Below, piece after piece: positions 29,401-42,000 of a stretch of 64,000 bases of DNA (position 1 is the first letter of the stretch; each line of letters begins with the position of its first letter). The position numbers and the translations under genes were made by a program. Origin of the DNA: Apostichopus japonicus (taxonomy: Eukaryota > Echinodermata > Holothuroidea > Aspidochirotida > Stichopodidae); NCBI RefSeq assembly GCF_037975245.1, contig NC_092563.1, positions 13,878,001 through 13,942,000 of the forward strand, given 5' to 3'. Below the pieces are notes generated by a model. It saw only the letters and a program-made list of their open reading frames with translations, ran no database searches and was not told the origin of the DNA.

Positions 29401-30945
29401 GAAGTCTAGAAGAGTTTACTGGCTCCCTTAAAGCACTTTGCATCAACTACCGAGATTTTATTGGTTAATGTGAATTAACACCATAATATCTTGTTGGAAA
29501 GGAAAACAATTGAGAGAGAGAAGCTCTATGAAAAGAAAGTCTGATGAAAACATTTTTATGTTGAAATTTTGTGGTATGGCAATGGCCTTTACCCCCTTAA
29601 TAGAGGTCCTTGCAGTTTCAGCTTCAGTTTCCTCATAATTCTGTAATTAAATGAAAAACTAAATAATAAGAAACGTTTGCAAGTTTTTCTCTTTCTGAAA
29701 CAGTGGTAGTTACATTGCAATATTAGAAGTAAGCCTGCAGCACTAAAAGGATACACTAGACTTACATAATTAGTATGGATATATATATATATATATAGAT
29801 ATAGATATACACACACAAAGAAACAACACATTCTCTGGTTATACCATCATTTGCTACAGTAGAATAAATTTCCTTTTAATATGCATGCTATGTGATTATA
29901 AACTAGTTCTCATTTTTCATTTGTAAAACTACATAACAATACCATTGGCATATCTTTGCCATCATTCAAAAACTTTCCAGACTATAGTATATCAGACTGT
30001 TTCATTGATAATACGGTGCCAGGTTATGTTATGCATTCTTGTATGCTGCCACCATCTAGGTAACAGCCCAAAATGTTTTGCTACAACTGTTGAATAAGTT
30101 TATATAGTTTTAAAAGAATTCGTTGTTTACATTGTAGCTTTGTTTTATTACCATGACTATAGTACAAATTTACAAATAAATTTAACAATGGAAATTTACC
30201 TGCGTAGCAACTCAGACGTCTAATCTGCATTAACATCTGTATTTTTTAATATCAATTTCAAGATAAATGACAAGTTAAAGAGGAAGTTTCTACAAATAAT
30301 CTCAATGCATGCACCCACAGTCACTGCCCACACATATTACATTGAATACTTGTACTCCAGGACAAACACTCTTTGATTTGTGCAACCATGTTTACTTCTG
30401 AGGTGACATGAAATTTGGGGGAAGGGCGGTTGGGGTGGCAGAATGTTGGTTCCTTTGATTCTTGTCCGAAATCAACGCTCATAGTTTGTGTTTTTCACAT
30501 GTATACTGTACAAATTTGGTATAGTATATATGTATTGGACTACTGGATATTTTGTGCAGGCCTGATTACCCAATTGTGTAAGATATAGGTTTAAACTGTT
30601 ATTTGAAGACCCTGTTTATGTGATTGAAATACAAAGCTCTCAAAAGAACCTGTGTTCAACATGAAACCCAACAACAGTAGAGAACGAATTTATCAAAGTG
30701 TTGAATCAACAGAAGGCTTGTAATGTACAACTATGTATACCAATAGGGGGGAATAATCAGACAGGCTATTTTAGCAGCATAACAATGAATTACTAATGTG
30801 TGGTCAGTGTTCAATTAGTATATATGGTGCCATAGTCAAGCATGGGTTGCTGACAGGGTGATGTACTTCTAACAATTTTGACCACACCTTTCATTCTTTT
30901 ATTTCAAAATATGAGGTTTTTTATTTCTATTCATGCATGTAATGA
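23432..30945. other. Gene-poor stretch, no confirmed gene
   Basis: AT-rich intergenic or intronic DNA. A segment from 24614 is open behind a good acceptor (TTCTTTATCAG) and reads SYRYSESIPNYTPAYLSKEE, but no clear donor follows. Minus-strand frames at 26644-26928, 27349-27621 and 28004-28216 have somewhat balanced composition but match nothing I recognise. C/G homopolymers occur at about 26092 (C11), 27090 (G13), 28350 (G11) and 29312 (C10). A TA/GATA microsatellite lies at 29778-29810. Confidence 0.35.
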
Positions 30946-31126
30946 GGGCATTGTGGTCAAGTGGTTAAGGCAGTGGACTTGTGATCTAAGGGCTTGCAGG
31001 TTCTAGTCCTGGCCAGATCATGATGTTGTGTCCTTGGGCAAGGCACTTTATCTTCATTGCCTCTCTTCACCCAGGTGTATAAATGGGGACCTGTGAGATA
31101 AACTGTCAGTTGGGTGCTGTTTGGCA
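30946..31126 (+). repeat. tRNA-derived SINE
   Basis: The head has an A-box-like GTGGTCAAGTGGTTAAGGC and a B-box-like GGTTCTAGTCCTGG at tRNA-like spacing. The body carries TGTGTCCTTGGGCAAGGCAC and CACCCAGGTGTATAAATGGG, a block I recall from tRNA-derived (SINE2) SINEs of sea urchins and other animals. The body beyond the head and the lack of tRNA folding exclude a tRNA gene. Confidence 0.8.
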
Positions 31127-34100
31127 ATATATTTGTACAGGTACAGTATATATACCAATATATCTGTTTTTAAGCAAATTTCAATTTTGACAATTTTCGT
31201 GGTTGGATATCCTCCAACCCCCAGACCCATGGGTAGCACTACAGGGGTGGGGGCATGAGAGATCAATTTCCCCCAGATTTCCCCATTTTCAGAGGGAGAG
31301 GAAACCCCTCCCCTTAGATCCCTCCCCTATGTCAGTGTTATATATTTAGCCCCCCCCCCCAAAAAAAATATATATATGCCTTAATTTCCCCCTAGTTGGC
31401 CCCCTCCTGAGACTACCTTGGCTGGATGCCACCACTACCCAGACCATTCTCCAATTGACTCTTTCAGAATAAGGATAGAAACTGTAGTTTGTTGAATACC
31501 ATAATCCCTCTAGCAAATACAATACAGTGTAACGTCCCATCAATCATCAATTAGTGAACACCAAAATTACACTTTAAATAATACTCCATAGGCAAAACAT
31601 TGAAACTATAATTTGTCATGCTTAGCCTTTTTTCAGTAGGGCTAGCATGAAATCAAAAAGTTTAATTTATTTCCTCTGATTTCCTCAGGAGTAAGACCAG
31701 CTATTTGAAATGAAAGGCCATCTTAGTTTATTATGTTCAATTTATTTAAAGAAAAAAGAAAAAAAACAACAAATAAAATATCTGTGGAAATTCGCTGACT
31801 AACTCTATAATATACTTTAAACTAATCTGTTCTCTCTCCTGGTGATGTTGACCTCCTACTTTCTTTCCGTAAAGATCTTCGATAAAAATTCCGGTCTGAG
31901 ACTCGAACGGTTACGGTAGTTAGAACCGCATCCAAAAATTGCCAAAATCTGTGCACCATTTTCCGAAAGTTGAAGGCAGCTTAATTCTCCAGTTTTGATG
32001 AAACCTGCTGTTTTGTTGATCTGTCACGTTAGAACTTGGAAATTTAAAATTAAGCATTTAGCTTCGAGGATTGTCTTGGTGGATGTATCAGTTTACATTG
32101 ATGGTCATCTCATTAACCTACTTACATGTAAATATCATGGGCTCAGTTCTCATGAATGGAATCTCTGAAAAGGTGACTCATAAAGGCAGTGGACTCGTAA
32201 CGTTTTGGGATTTAGTTTTGAATGGGGTTCTGATATAGTGCCCTCTGTTTCAAATTATATTGACCCTAAAAAGAGTCACACTGTTACCAACACCCCCTGT
32301 GTACTGTAAATGTGAGGAGAAACCCAAATTTGGAATCAATTGTGCAAGAGATGTGGGAACTGAATTAACATGTTAAACTGAAATGAATGATAAAATCTGG
32401 ATACATGTACACAAAATTTCAACTAAAAAATGGCAAAATATTTGTGATTTACAGATTGGATCTAGTTCACCAAACTGTTCAGTGTTTTTATTGTTTTTGT
32501 TGTTGTTATCATTATAACTCAGTGGCCCTCAGGCAAATTTGTTGTTGTCCTTTTATTCATTTGAGATTCTAATCAAGTTGTAAGCATGTATAGAATTTTC
32601 ATATTGTAATGTGAGAATAATCATCAGTTTTTGTTGGTAAAAAGACACTGAGACTATATATATTTAAGTAATAGTATTAATATGATTTTTGGCTAGGTAC
32701 CAAACACAACAAGGCACGTGGGTGGTACATGTGGATAATAATTGTGTCGCTGAATTCGCTGTATCTGAAATACCACTTAAACAGTGGGACTCTTATTATT
32801 ATTATTGTATTTGGTACAGCTAACTACATGTAAGATAGCCCATATTAAATGCAAGAAAAAGTTTTGGTAAAGTTTAGGTCTTTTGAGGTCAGCAAAGGTA
32901 CAAAATGTAAAAAAAAAAAAAAATGAGAACATGTGATATATATCTCTTCAAATTCATGGATCATTTTTATATCGTATATTAAATGTAAACGTCTGGTTAA
33001 GTTTCCATTGCTTGCATGAACGTGTGCATTATATAAATTGGTACATGTTTTATAGGTACTTTGCACAGACTGTTCACTTTCACAAACAAATGTATTTCTG
33101 AAGTATCAATGTAATTTTCAAAGATATCTCGATACAAAATCACGTAAATAACAACGTTGTCCAATACCTTGACTTAAGGTACAAAGTTTTAAGTTTTCCA
33201 ATTTGGTTTAGTTATGGGTGCTTAGCATTGGGTATAAGTAAAAAGAACTATTGATAGAAAGAAAGAAAGAAACATTAGATAGGTCATCTAATTTTATCAA
33301 TTGCTATCATATTTTGTGTATACATGCACCTAGCAACAACAGAGTATATGATGTCTTCACAGCAATTTAAGCTGAAAAAATGGTTTTTATTTTCCTTTGA
33401 GTAATCTTTAACTCAATTGTTCGGAGTGGCAAAATAATATTTTTACAAAAAAGTTGCATTTTTGATGAAACCCTACATACAGAGAACCTTGACAGCTAAG
33501 CATACAATACTAATGTATCAGTTTTCTAGGATAAATAAACAAGAAGTTTATAATAGGAAGTATATATTGCTGTTTTGTTTTTAATAACATTTGCTGGGTA
33601 CATGACATCACAGACCACCTACAGGGGGCGAATCAAGGATGCAGCCAGTCGTCAAAATAGGTTACATTCAATCCACTCTATTCCCAGTTACAGACAATTT
33701 AGCAACCGAGATGAGGTCTCCAATACACAGTGTAGAATCATTTTTATCTCTCACACAGACATGTTTTTTTGTCACCAGAGTATCCCTTTAAGCTTCAAAG
33801 AATAAAAAATAACTGCAAAAACCTGTTTTCAGTGTTCCAATTAAATTGCCTGACTTTCTGTGAAAATGTGATATATACATTAAGAATGTTTGTTTTCTAT
33901 GATTCTCATGTATGACATAGAATTTCACCAAAATGCAAAGTTGCAGTATATATATAGTTAGTTTCCTTTCTGAAGAAATGATATGTTAAAAGAAAGAAAA
34001 AAACCCAGACATTTCTCAGCTTAATTGCTGTGACGACATCATTTACTTCAATGCTGTTGCCCCATTCAAATTAAAGAAATATCACCAAATTTTAAGAAAA

Positions 34101-35431
34101 AGAAATCATAGCTTTGCCGATCCAAATGCTATGAGAATGTATGAACTTAATCTGGTGATGCAGAATTGTTTCAGCAATCATGAGTTCCTTCAGCAGTCCA
34201 CTTCTGCCGCCGGAAAAGTGTTCACAAGTACAACCATGCAGAGCTCTTCCAAATTGCAATTGACTGTTGTACATAGATCATATACACTTTCATGAGAATT
34301 TCACAGTCAACAAGCAGGTTGTTCTGGGAGTATTATGTACACATTCACCATCGTTAAAATAAGATATATAAAAAATAAAAAATATAAATATAAAAAAACA
34401 CAGTTTGTATTGTATATAATCAAGCATACAACAGCCTCAAACTTCCTTATGTACCAACATTGCATAACACTTCAAGAGTATATATGCCTACTTTCCTGAA
34501 GGGCTCTGACACGCCAAATATTGAGGAACACTAACTTTAATGGCATATACTATATATCTCAATTTGGTTACATATGTTTGAGGGTTGTTTTGTACTGTAA
34601 TATATGACATTTGAAATTGAACATGCTTGAATATTAGTTGAATTTATAGGATTTTTATGCTTTTGCCAGAAAAATACCTGACAACTGATACGAATCTGAT
34701 CCAACAAAAAGTTAGCAAACCCCATGTATCTGAAACGAGTTTAACAGCATCTACGTGGCATATACTGTTCTACTTATGTCAGCCACTTATATACCGTACA
34801 TAGGATATAAACGACAGTTTGCTGGTCTGTTGGTGAATTTGCGAAAAATCAAAACATGGTCGATTCCCCCTTCTGCCATGACATTCAAAACAATTTGTTA
34901 AGAAATATTTTTTCCACCAGAAACTGATTGTCTGTAGACCTTTTTTGGGGGAGAGAAAAAAATTGTGAGTAAACTTGGCCTACAAATTTACAAAGGGCCA
35001 GTGTTTGCTCCATTAATTATGGCTAATACCTCCCTTGTTAGTACATATTGACTTAATTTTTATATCAGCTTTTCCACAATTGAAAAGTGTTTCTCTTTTT
35101 TCTCTCTCTCTTTTTTTGTTTTTTTTTTGTTAGGCATATGGTAGAAAATGAAAATCACTGAGGCATTATGCTGTCAAAATCAATTTAATATCTAGGTCTG
35201 TACGCCTCAGTGCCCCCATTAAAAATCTTGAAACCCTTTTCAGAATATTATGACTCGGGTATTTACCCCTAGCAAACACTTCTGGAGACATATTTCTCTT
35301 GGATTGTAGCCAATCATTTTGCCACCTCTTTTGAACCCACATGAAATCCTGCTTTTCCTTTCTTTTCATTGCTATCTTTTTTTTTCTTTTTTCCAATCTC
35401 TCGGTTTGATTATTTTCCATCTTCATTCCAG
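31127..35431. other. AT-rich stretch, no gene recognised
   Basis: Includes a C/G-run-rich patch at 31200-31450 with C11-A8 at 31350-31368 that looks like decayed transposon sequence, a GAAA repeat near 33259 and an A-rich stretch near 34370-34400. A possible second A-box-like fragment (AAAGGCAGTGGACTCGTAACG) lies at about 32183. I see no exon I can defend here. Confidence 0.35.
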
Positions 35432-35523
35432 AAATATGATCCAACAGTCAAATATGCTCTCCTCCAAACTGTTACACGCCTCAGCGAGCAAATACAGATG
35501 CCCGTCTGTAGAAATACATATAG
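35432..35523 (+). CDS. Candidate exon of an unrecognised gene (upstream exon of a pair)
   Basis: 92 nt between a good acceptor (CTTCATTCCAG) and donor (AG|GTATGT). Read from phase 0 it encodes KYDPTVKYALLQTVTRLSEQ followed by IQMPVCRNTY and a split Arg codon (AG|). The codon mix and amino-acid composition are protein-like, unlike the AT-rich surroundings. The leftover AG is completed by the first G of the open segment at 37661, so the two can splice in frame. I do not recognise the family. No start codon or promoter has been placed. Confidence 0.45.
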
Positions 35524-36240
35524 GTATGTCTCTATTTTGTTGGGATTAGTTTATTATATGCAGCCATTTTTTTTCTTTATTCCTTTCTCTTTTTTTGCTC
35601 TCTTGCCTCCCTTTTTTTTTTGGTTGCTGTGACGACATTTCAGCTCCCTGCTATCATATTCCTGAATCCGAGGAGTCGCTTTCATTCTTCTCATGAAAAT
35701 GGAGATAGATGCCTTGCAAAATTGTTTGGAAATATGAGGTGTGCTAGGAGAGCTGTTGAATCTTGGAAGGTCGTTAAACGACCTGGGTCATCAGCCTTTC
35801 CTTTCTGTCTGGGGGTGTATAATTAGCACCAAGAGTTTTGGTTGCCAATTGTTTGGTTTAGTTTTTTGGAGAAAACTCAATTCTCAGTCCTCTCCCAGAT
35901 CGTAGACAGCTCTCCTCAGTTTTCTGACAAGAATGAAATGTTTTGTAACAGGTTTTAGGTTACAGGTAGATATTGATAGCAATTAGCAAGGTTAGAGACC
36001 ATATATCTCAACAAAAAGCTATATTACTATTTAAATATAAATAGAGTTGCTCAATTGTCAGAATCTTCTTTTTTCTTTCTTCTTTTTCTCGACTTCATTA
36101 AAGGAGCATTCTGCACTACATTTTGACAATTATGCAAACATAAAAAGTATTAGTTTTTTTAGGAGAATACTTCATTTGAAGGTTTGCTAGTATTTAATAA
36201 GTCTGAATTTGTTTTTCTCTTCAAGTAAAGGGTAATGTTA

Positions 36241-36815
36241 CATATGTACTTTCCTACTCCACATCCTACTTTATCTCCACCCCTCTTCTCTTTCTCCCCA
36301 CTCCTTCCATCCTTCCACTTCTCTCCCTCCCCTTCTCTCTTCCCCATCTTTCCTCGATCCCTTTCCCTACCTTGCTTTCCCCTTCCCCTTCCCTACCTTC
36401 CCTTACCAAATCTCCTTCTCTCTCCTCTTCTTTCTCTCTCTCTCTCCCATCTCCTCACTCCCCTCTACTACTTGCCTACCTTCCCTTCCCGGCTCCCTTC
36501 CTTCCCTCCCTTCCCTCCCTTCCCTCCCTTCTACTTTCTCTTTCTCCTCCCTTCCCTTCCCACCCACCCCTCTTCAGGCTTTTTCCCCACCTCTCCCTTC
36601 CACTTCCCTCCCGCTCATTCTCTCATTCCCACCTTTCCTGGTTCTTGTTCCCCTTCCTATCTTTTCCCTTCCCTAATCTTCTCTCCCCCTTTCCCTCTGT
36701 TCTTCTCTCTCTCTCTCCCATCTCCTCGGTCCCTTCTACTTACCTCCCTTCCTCCCCTCCCTTTTCCCTTCTCTCCTCTCCCATTCTCTCCTGTCTTCCC
36801 CTCCACTCTTCTACA
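36241..36815 (+). repeat. Polypyrimidine (CT-rich) tract, about 575 bp
   Basis: Almost uninterrupted C and T on the plus strand, with CCCTTCC and CTCTCT units but no strict period. It produces two long overlapping false open frames (Ser/Pro/Leu/Phe only) at 36235-36828 and 36372-36902. Such mirror-like homopyrimidine DNA can form triplex (H-DNA). It ends at CTACAAATAAG followed by an open segment (YVELDEPKIMLLRDICLL) at 36822-36897 that could be an exon but has only a weak donor. Confidence 0.85.
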
Positions 36816-37660
36816 AATAAGTATGTAGAACTTGATGAACCGAAAATCATGCTGCTAAGGGATATATGTCTTCTTTTCACTACCTACCTGTATCACAGTT
36901 GACAGTGGACTGTCAAGATTAACCCCTGACCTTCAGGTGACCCCATTGGTGACCAACAGGTGACCCACATGGGTTAGATGATTTGTCCGGTCCACTCACA
37001 CAATGTGTGGATCAAATACATGTATACATGTGGGGTTGACTCATCGTCAATTTGCACACCCAGTTTCGCAGATAAATCTCCATCAATTTGGTAATAACGA
37101 AAATTGATAATTTCAAAAACTTTATATAAATTGAGTCCATCATGACTGTGTACAGTATACATACCACAGTTAAGCGACAATCATACTTCCCACTTCAAAA
37201 TGCAGAAAAAGATGAATTATAACTAGAGGGCGGCACTTCAAGAGACATGAAATGAGCGTTTAAGCTTCAGTCCAAGCAGACTCAATGTCTGCCTTTGTAA
37301 CCCAGGAACTAAATAGTAGTATCCATTTCATAAAGTTGGAGCTGACAGTCACCTTTTGGTCAGATGGTGCTTATTGCATCCTTGCTTTATGATATTCTAG
37401 ATTGTATGGTCAGATTCCTCTCTCATTTTTTGGTGGGTTGAAAACATATATATGTTATAAGTTTGAAGCCATCAATTGTTATATTTGCTCGAGGTTAAAT
37501 TATTCTTGTCTTTAATATCGACCCGAGAGGTCGGTATGAAGTTCGTCCAATGTGTGCTGTATCAATGGTTCGAATTCTACTTTGATGGAATTAGTTTTCT
37601 GTCTCAAGTTATTTTGTAAATTGTCAAAGTAATTGGGAATCTCAAATTTTGTTTAATCAG

Positions 37661-37784
37661 GTCTGCATACAGTGACATGTTTAAACCAATGATAGTGGGG
37701 GAAGGACTCGGTCATCAGTACAGATTTCCTATGCCATCCCACCCTCTCACCCACCCACCCACCCTCACACCTTTACCACAGTAA
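37661..37784 (+). CDS. Candidate exon of the same unrecognised gene (downstream exon of the pair)
   Basis: Behind acceptor TTTGTTTAATCAG the frame set by the 35432-35523 exon gives R-SAYSDMFKPMIVGEGLGHQ, then YRFPMPSHPLTHPP and a TAA at 37782-37784. A donor-like CA|GTAAAT overlaps the stop (37781), so this may be an internal exon ending at 37780 and not the last one. The Pro/His/Thr end is low complexity (CCCACCCACCC). Support rests on the phase match and open frame; homology is unknown. Confidence 0.35.
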
Positions 37785-38969
37785 ATTGAAAGACTCCCAA
37801 GTAACACAATTGGTTATAAAGAACTCTCTGCCTATGAATATTTTTGTCCCACAAAGACACACTCACATAGAGGAAAATATTTATAAATCCATGTATACTG
37901 TATTATCTTCATTAACCTTTAACGAACACGGTTAATTCAAATCTTGCACGGGGTAATTAAAAACCAGTTGTGTAGTTTGCTCTTTCTATTACTCAGAACT
38001 GTCATTTAATTACCCCTACTTGCCCCCTTGCACCACGCCGGGATAAACAGTAATCGGATATTCTTGCAAGCCAAAAAAAAAATGCAAAGAAAATGCAAAT
38101 TGTGATGTATTTTTTGTCAAATGTTATTATGAAAGACATTGACCACCCATAAACCAAACCTTGTAACATATTCCAAAACCTAATTGAACACAACTCATAC
38201 TTTATAAATCCAGAGGAACTTAAACAACATATATATACATAAAGTCATACAGTGCATTAACCGACTGCGTTAAAAATAATAAACAGTAATTAAAAAGAAA
38301 ATTGCCATGTCGATATCTCGTACTACATTAAAATCTCTCGTCTGTGGCCATAAATATATACTTTCATACGTTTACCTCAAAATTTGGGCAAGTTTCCGAC
38401 CTTCAAGGAAGAAGAAAGCCCTGACATGACAGGTTTTTTGCTCTCATAAGTGAGCTCTTTCTTTTAAGTTTAACCTTTTATTTTAAAATATGACTAAAGT
38501 AGCTGGTAAATTGATACATATCCTGTTACCTGCAGTAAGTTTACAGAACACTTAAAATATAGCCCCTAATGCAAACTCTGCTTCATTTTCATGCAAGGCC
38601 ATCAATTTTAATTTCCAGGCTTGTCTGAGAGGATCTGGATTTGCTCAAAGATGTATAAATACTTTTAAAATGTTTGCTGCACCATAAACCAATGTATGGT
38701 TTTGCCCATCAATCCCCATGACATCAGCATGACATCATAAGAGGCATTTACAAATTTTCTGATACTTTGTGGAAAATTCAAGTTTCTTATCTGTTTCGTC
38801 CGACTGAGTTATCTCTCAAGTATATTAAGTGAGACAAATATGATGCATTTTCAAGTCATGTGGCAAAATGCCCTACATTCACAAGTGACTCTGTAAATAT
38901 GCAAGCTCATTTGTTACATCTCGAAGAAATAGAATTTCACATAAAGTAGATTTATTTTTGTTTTTAGGT

Positions 38970-39015
<46 letters not shown>

Positions 39016-42000
39016 TATATGTATATGTATATATCACAGAGACTAACTAGATCTCCTCTTCTGCACTTCGGACTGAGGATTGTCGAATAACGAGGCTGGA
39101 AAAACTCGAGGGGCAGAGGGAATCGGAAAAGAGATGAAAACTAATGACTCTATGAAAAGAAATGGAGGACTTGTCACGTCTGTTAGAATTTATGGCTTCC
39201 TTCATCTTTGAACAATCCAGCAACATTATCAATGCATCTAAGAGGTTGGTAAATCTGTCGTGTACATAAAGGATCATAAAAAAAAAAACTACAGTGACTT
39301 AGCTAACAAGAGACTGTACACAATAAACCAAAGCAAATAGTCCGTGAATGGTCGTTGTTCGAAGAGCTTATCTCTGGGGCACAGCCATGGGTGGTTTTTT
39401 CTTATTTTTTTATCATCTGCATGTTGTTTGTCTTCCCTTTGGACAGTCCTGATAAAAATATAAAAAAAAAAAACTTTTGTAAATTGGTTTCCCAGTTATG
39501 ACTTGCGTAATTGTTTGCTGTGTCTTAAAGATTATGTAACCACTGAAAAGAGTTTTATAAGCTTTATAGATTTAGCCCTTTTCATCTTGGGATAGTTATT
39601 TGACCCTCTTGGAAGTCTTTTGAATGTGCATCCATTGCTGTGGTTTTTTTTTGCTTGCATTTTTTTTTTTATGGCATTGCTGTACACTATGTGTGATGCC
39701 ATTACAACTCAATCATGACGAATTGAATGCTCATAACCTGGTTGAATCAGACTTCTCCACTTTTGCAATACTCACTCATTTGCTAAAAGATTACTAAATA
39801 AGGCCAAAAACAAAAATTTCTGATGTTGTAGACTCTTGAAAGACATTGCTATGAAATTCCAGTTTCAATTTCTATAACAATTTAAAATTTTTGAAAAATT
39901 TAACTTTGAAACTTCTGAATGTCGATCATCAGTTAGCTCTAGCTCAGTTCATTAGGTCAGTTCCTCATATGAAACAGAAACCTCAATAAAAATAAACATA
40001 CAACATTGATTATGGTCTTAAAATAACATGTTGACTTTGTATTACAGTACAAATTTGTCAAGGACAAATGTTGTTGAACATGAAATCTAGTCCCTCACAG
40101 AGACACTGACATCATCATCATCAAATTAGCTTTAACCAAAAATAGTAATATATATATACTGTAAATAGTAACACTGATAATATCACCAATAACAGTCCTA
40201 AACAAAATCAAATTCAAGTTTGATTAATGTGATACTGTACACCGACATGTTAAAATAAAGATCAATTTTTTTTTTTTTTTCAAATTTTGTATGTTTTCCC
40301 TTCTTCTGTTTCATTAATATCAAAACCACCTAACTTATAATTTGTCGAACGTTTCTTTAGATTTTGTCTCGTTGAAAATGTAGAGCACATTTTTGCCGTG
40401 TACTTTTTTTTTCATTTTTCGGCCTGTAAGGATATCCATGTTAGTCATTGTGATTGAACCATCACTGATATGTCATTTTCAAGCTCTTTACCACTTACGT
40501 TTCATGAGCTATTAACAGAGAGCGAGGAGGATCAGAATTATAACTGGATAGACTTTAAAAAACCAAAATTGTTTGGTTTAAGCAATATATTTGCCTGCAG
40601 GGATGGTGCTTCGTGATACATCACACCAGAGTACAAGTTTGTACAAAGTAGTTCGCCAGACAGAGGTATGTAGGCCGTTACAATGACCTGCGAGGAAGGA
40701 CAATCCATTCAGATGTTAGGTATTTGATTCATTGAGGTAAACAGTGTAACATTGAGGCATCCTTTATAAACTGCATTTTAAACATCTTGATTGATGGTAA
40801 AAAGATGAAAGCAACAGGTTGTGGGGATTTGATCTTCAATATCACGCAGGGTACAAGATAGGACTCAAATTAATTGGAAGTGCTTTGCAATATTTTTCGT
40901 CTGAGGCTTTGAAGAATAATTGAAGATAGATCATGTAACACTAATGCTCTCTCTATGTACAGTATTTGCTGAAACATTTTAACAAATCGATTTTATTTAA
41001 CTTGAGATCTCATTCTTTTGGAAAGCTACAAGTAACGGGTGGAAACACTAATTTTGTGTTTTCATTATTGCTAAAGGCTTATTACTTTATGCTCTTTATA
41101 CTGAACACATAAATTGGTTTCTGTGGTCAAATACTGTACGCAAATCGACCACTTTGCATAGCATCTTGTTTGAGGAAGCGTGTTTAATTGTATTAATACA
41201 CTTGTAATTTATTCCTGGCATTGTTATGAAAGATTGACCTTTGGCCTATTTTGCTCATTTAAGTATAAAGGCCTATTCTACAAATGTCTGCATATTTGTA
41301 GACCAATCCAACTGTTCGTCTATCTGTCTGTTTATGAAACAACTGAGGCGTGGATGTGATCAAGTTTATGACCATCATTACATGTATGGTACATCACATG
41401 CTCCCAACTGATGCCATTTTCTTTACATCATTTCACAAATCTTTTTCTCCAAGATCCTGCCTCTCTTGATCTCTTCTCAATGTTGTCATTGGCAAATGAT
41501 TAATTTTTGTGCCCCTTCTTCTCCTATATATTCTAATACTTAAAACAACCAAAACATTTTTGACGCTTCTTATCATCGATGGGTAAAAGCACATGAAAGA
41601 CAAGAGTTTTATTTAGTAACTGAATTAAAACTTTATATTGCAATAAAGATTGAACTAGAGACCAGGCTGTGGATCACATAATGAATAGAATAGGACACAT
41701 GTATCTGTTTTTACATGTTAATTTATCAAAGCATATATATATACATATACACACACATGCATTGTATGAGAAACTAGATTCTTCTGTGGCCACTAGGTAG
41801 CTAACAACAGCATATTATGTGATGGGAGGTACATAATTGGACGATAATGGCATTCCATGTAGGTTAACTGAAAACTTAATTGAGTCAAAGCAAACGTTGA
41901 TGGGGCTCATTGGCAATCATATACTAACCAGGAATTCAGTATCAAGAGAATATGAGGAATGGGAGGCAGTGGATTATCAGTAGTTTTTGCTTGTTTTACA

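Noticed and set aside
30946-31020. tRNA-like A and B boxes on the plus strand
   Set aside because: Continues into a known-looking SINE body; no matching 3' acceptor stem.
36235-36902. Two long open frames of 197 and 176 codons
   Set aside because: Both are translations of a CT-rich low-complexity tract and contain only Ser, Pro, Leu, Phe and a few others; no gene.
39047-39277. 76-codon minus-strand frame, also partly open on the plus strand
   Set aside because: Plus-strand reading has two stops in the middle and the minus reading has no recognisable similarity; could be UTR or chance.
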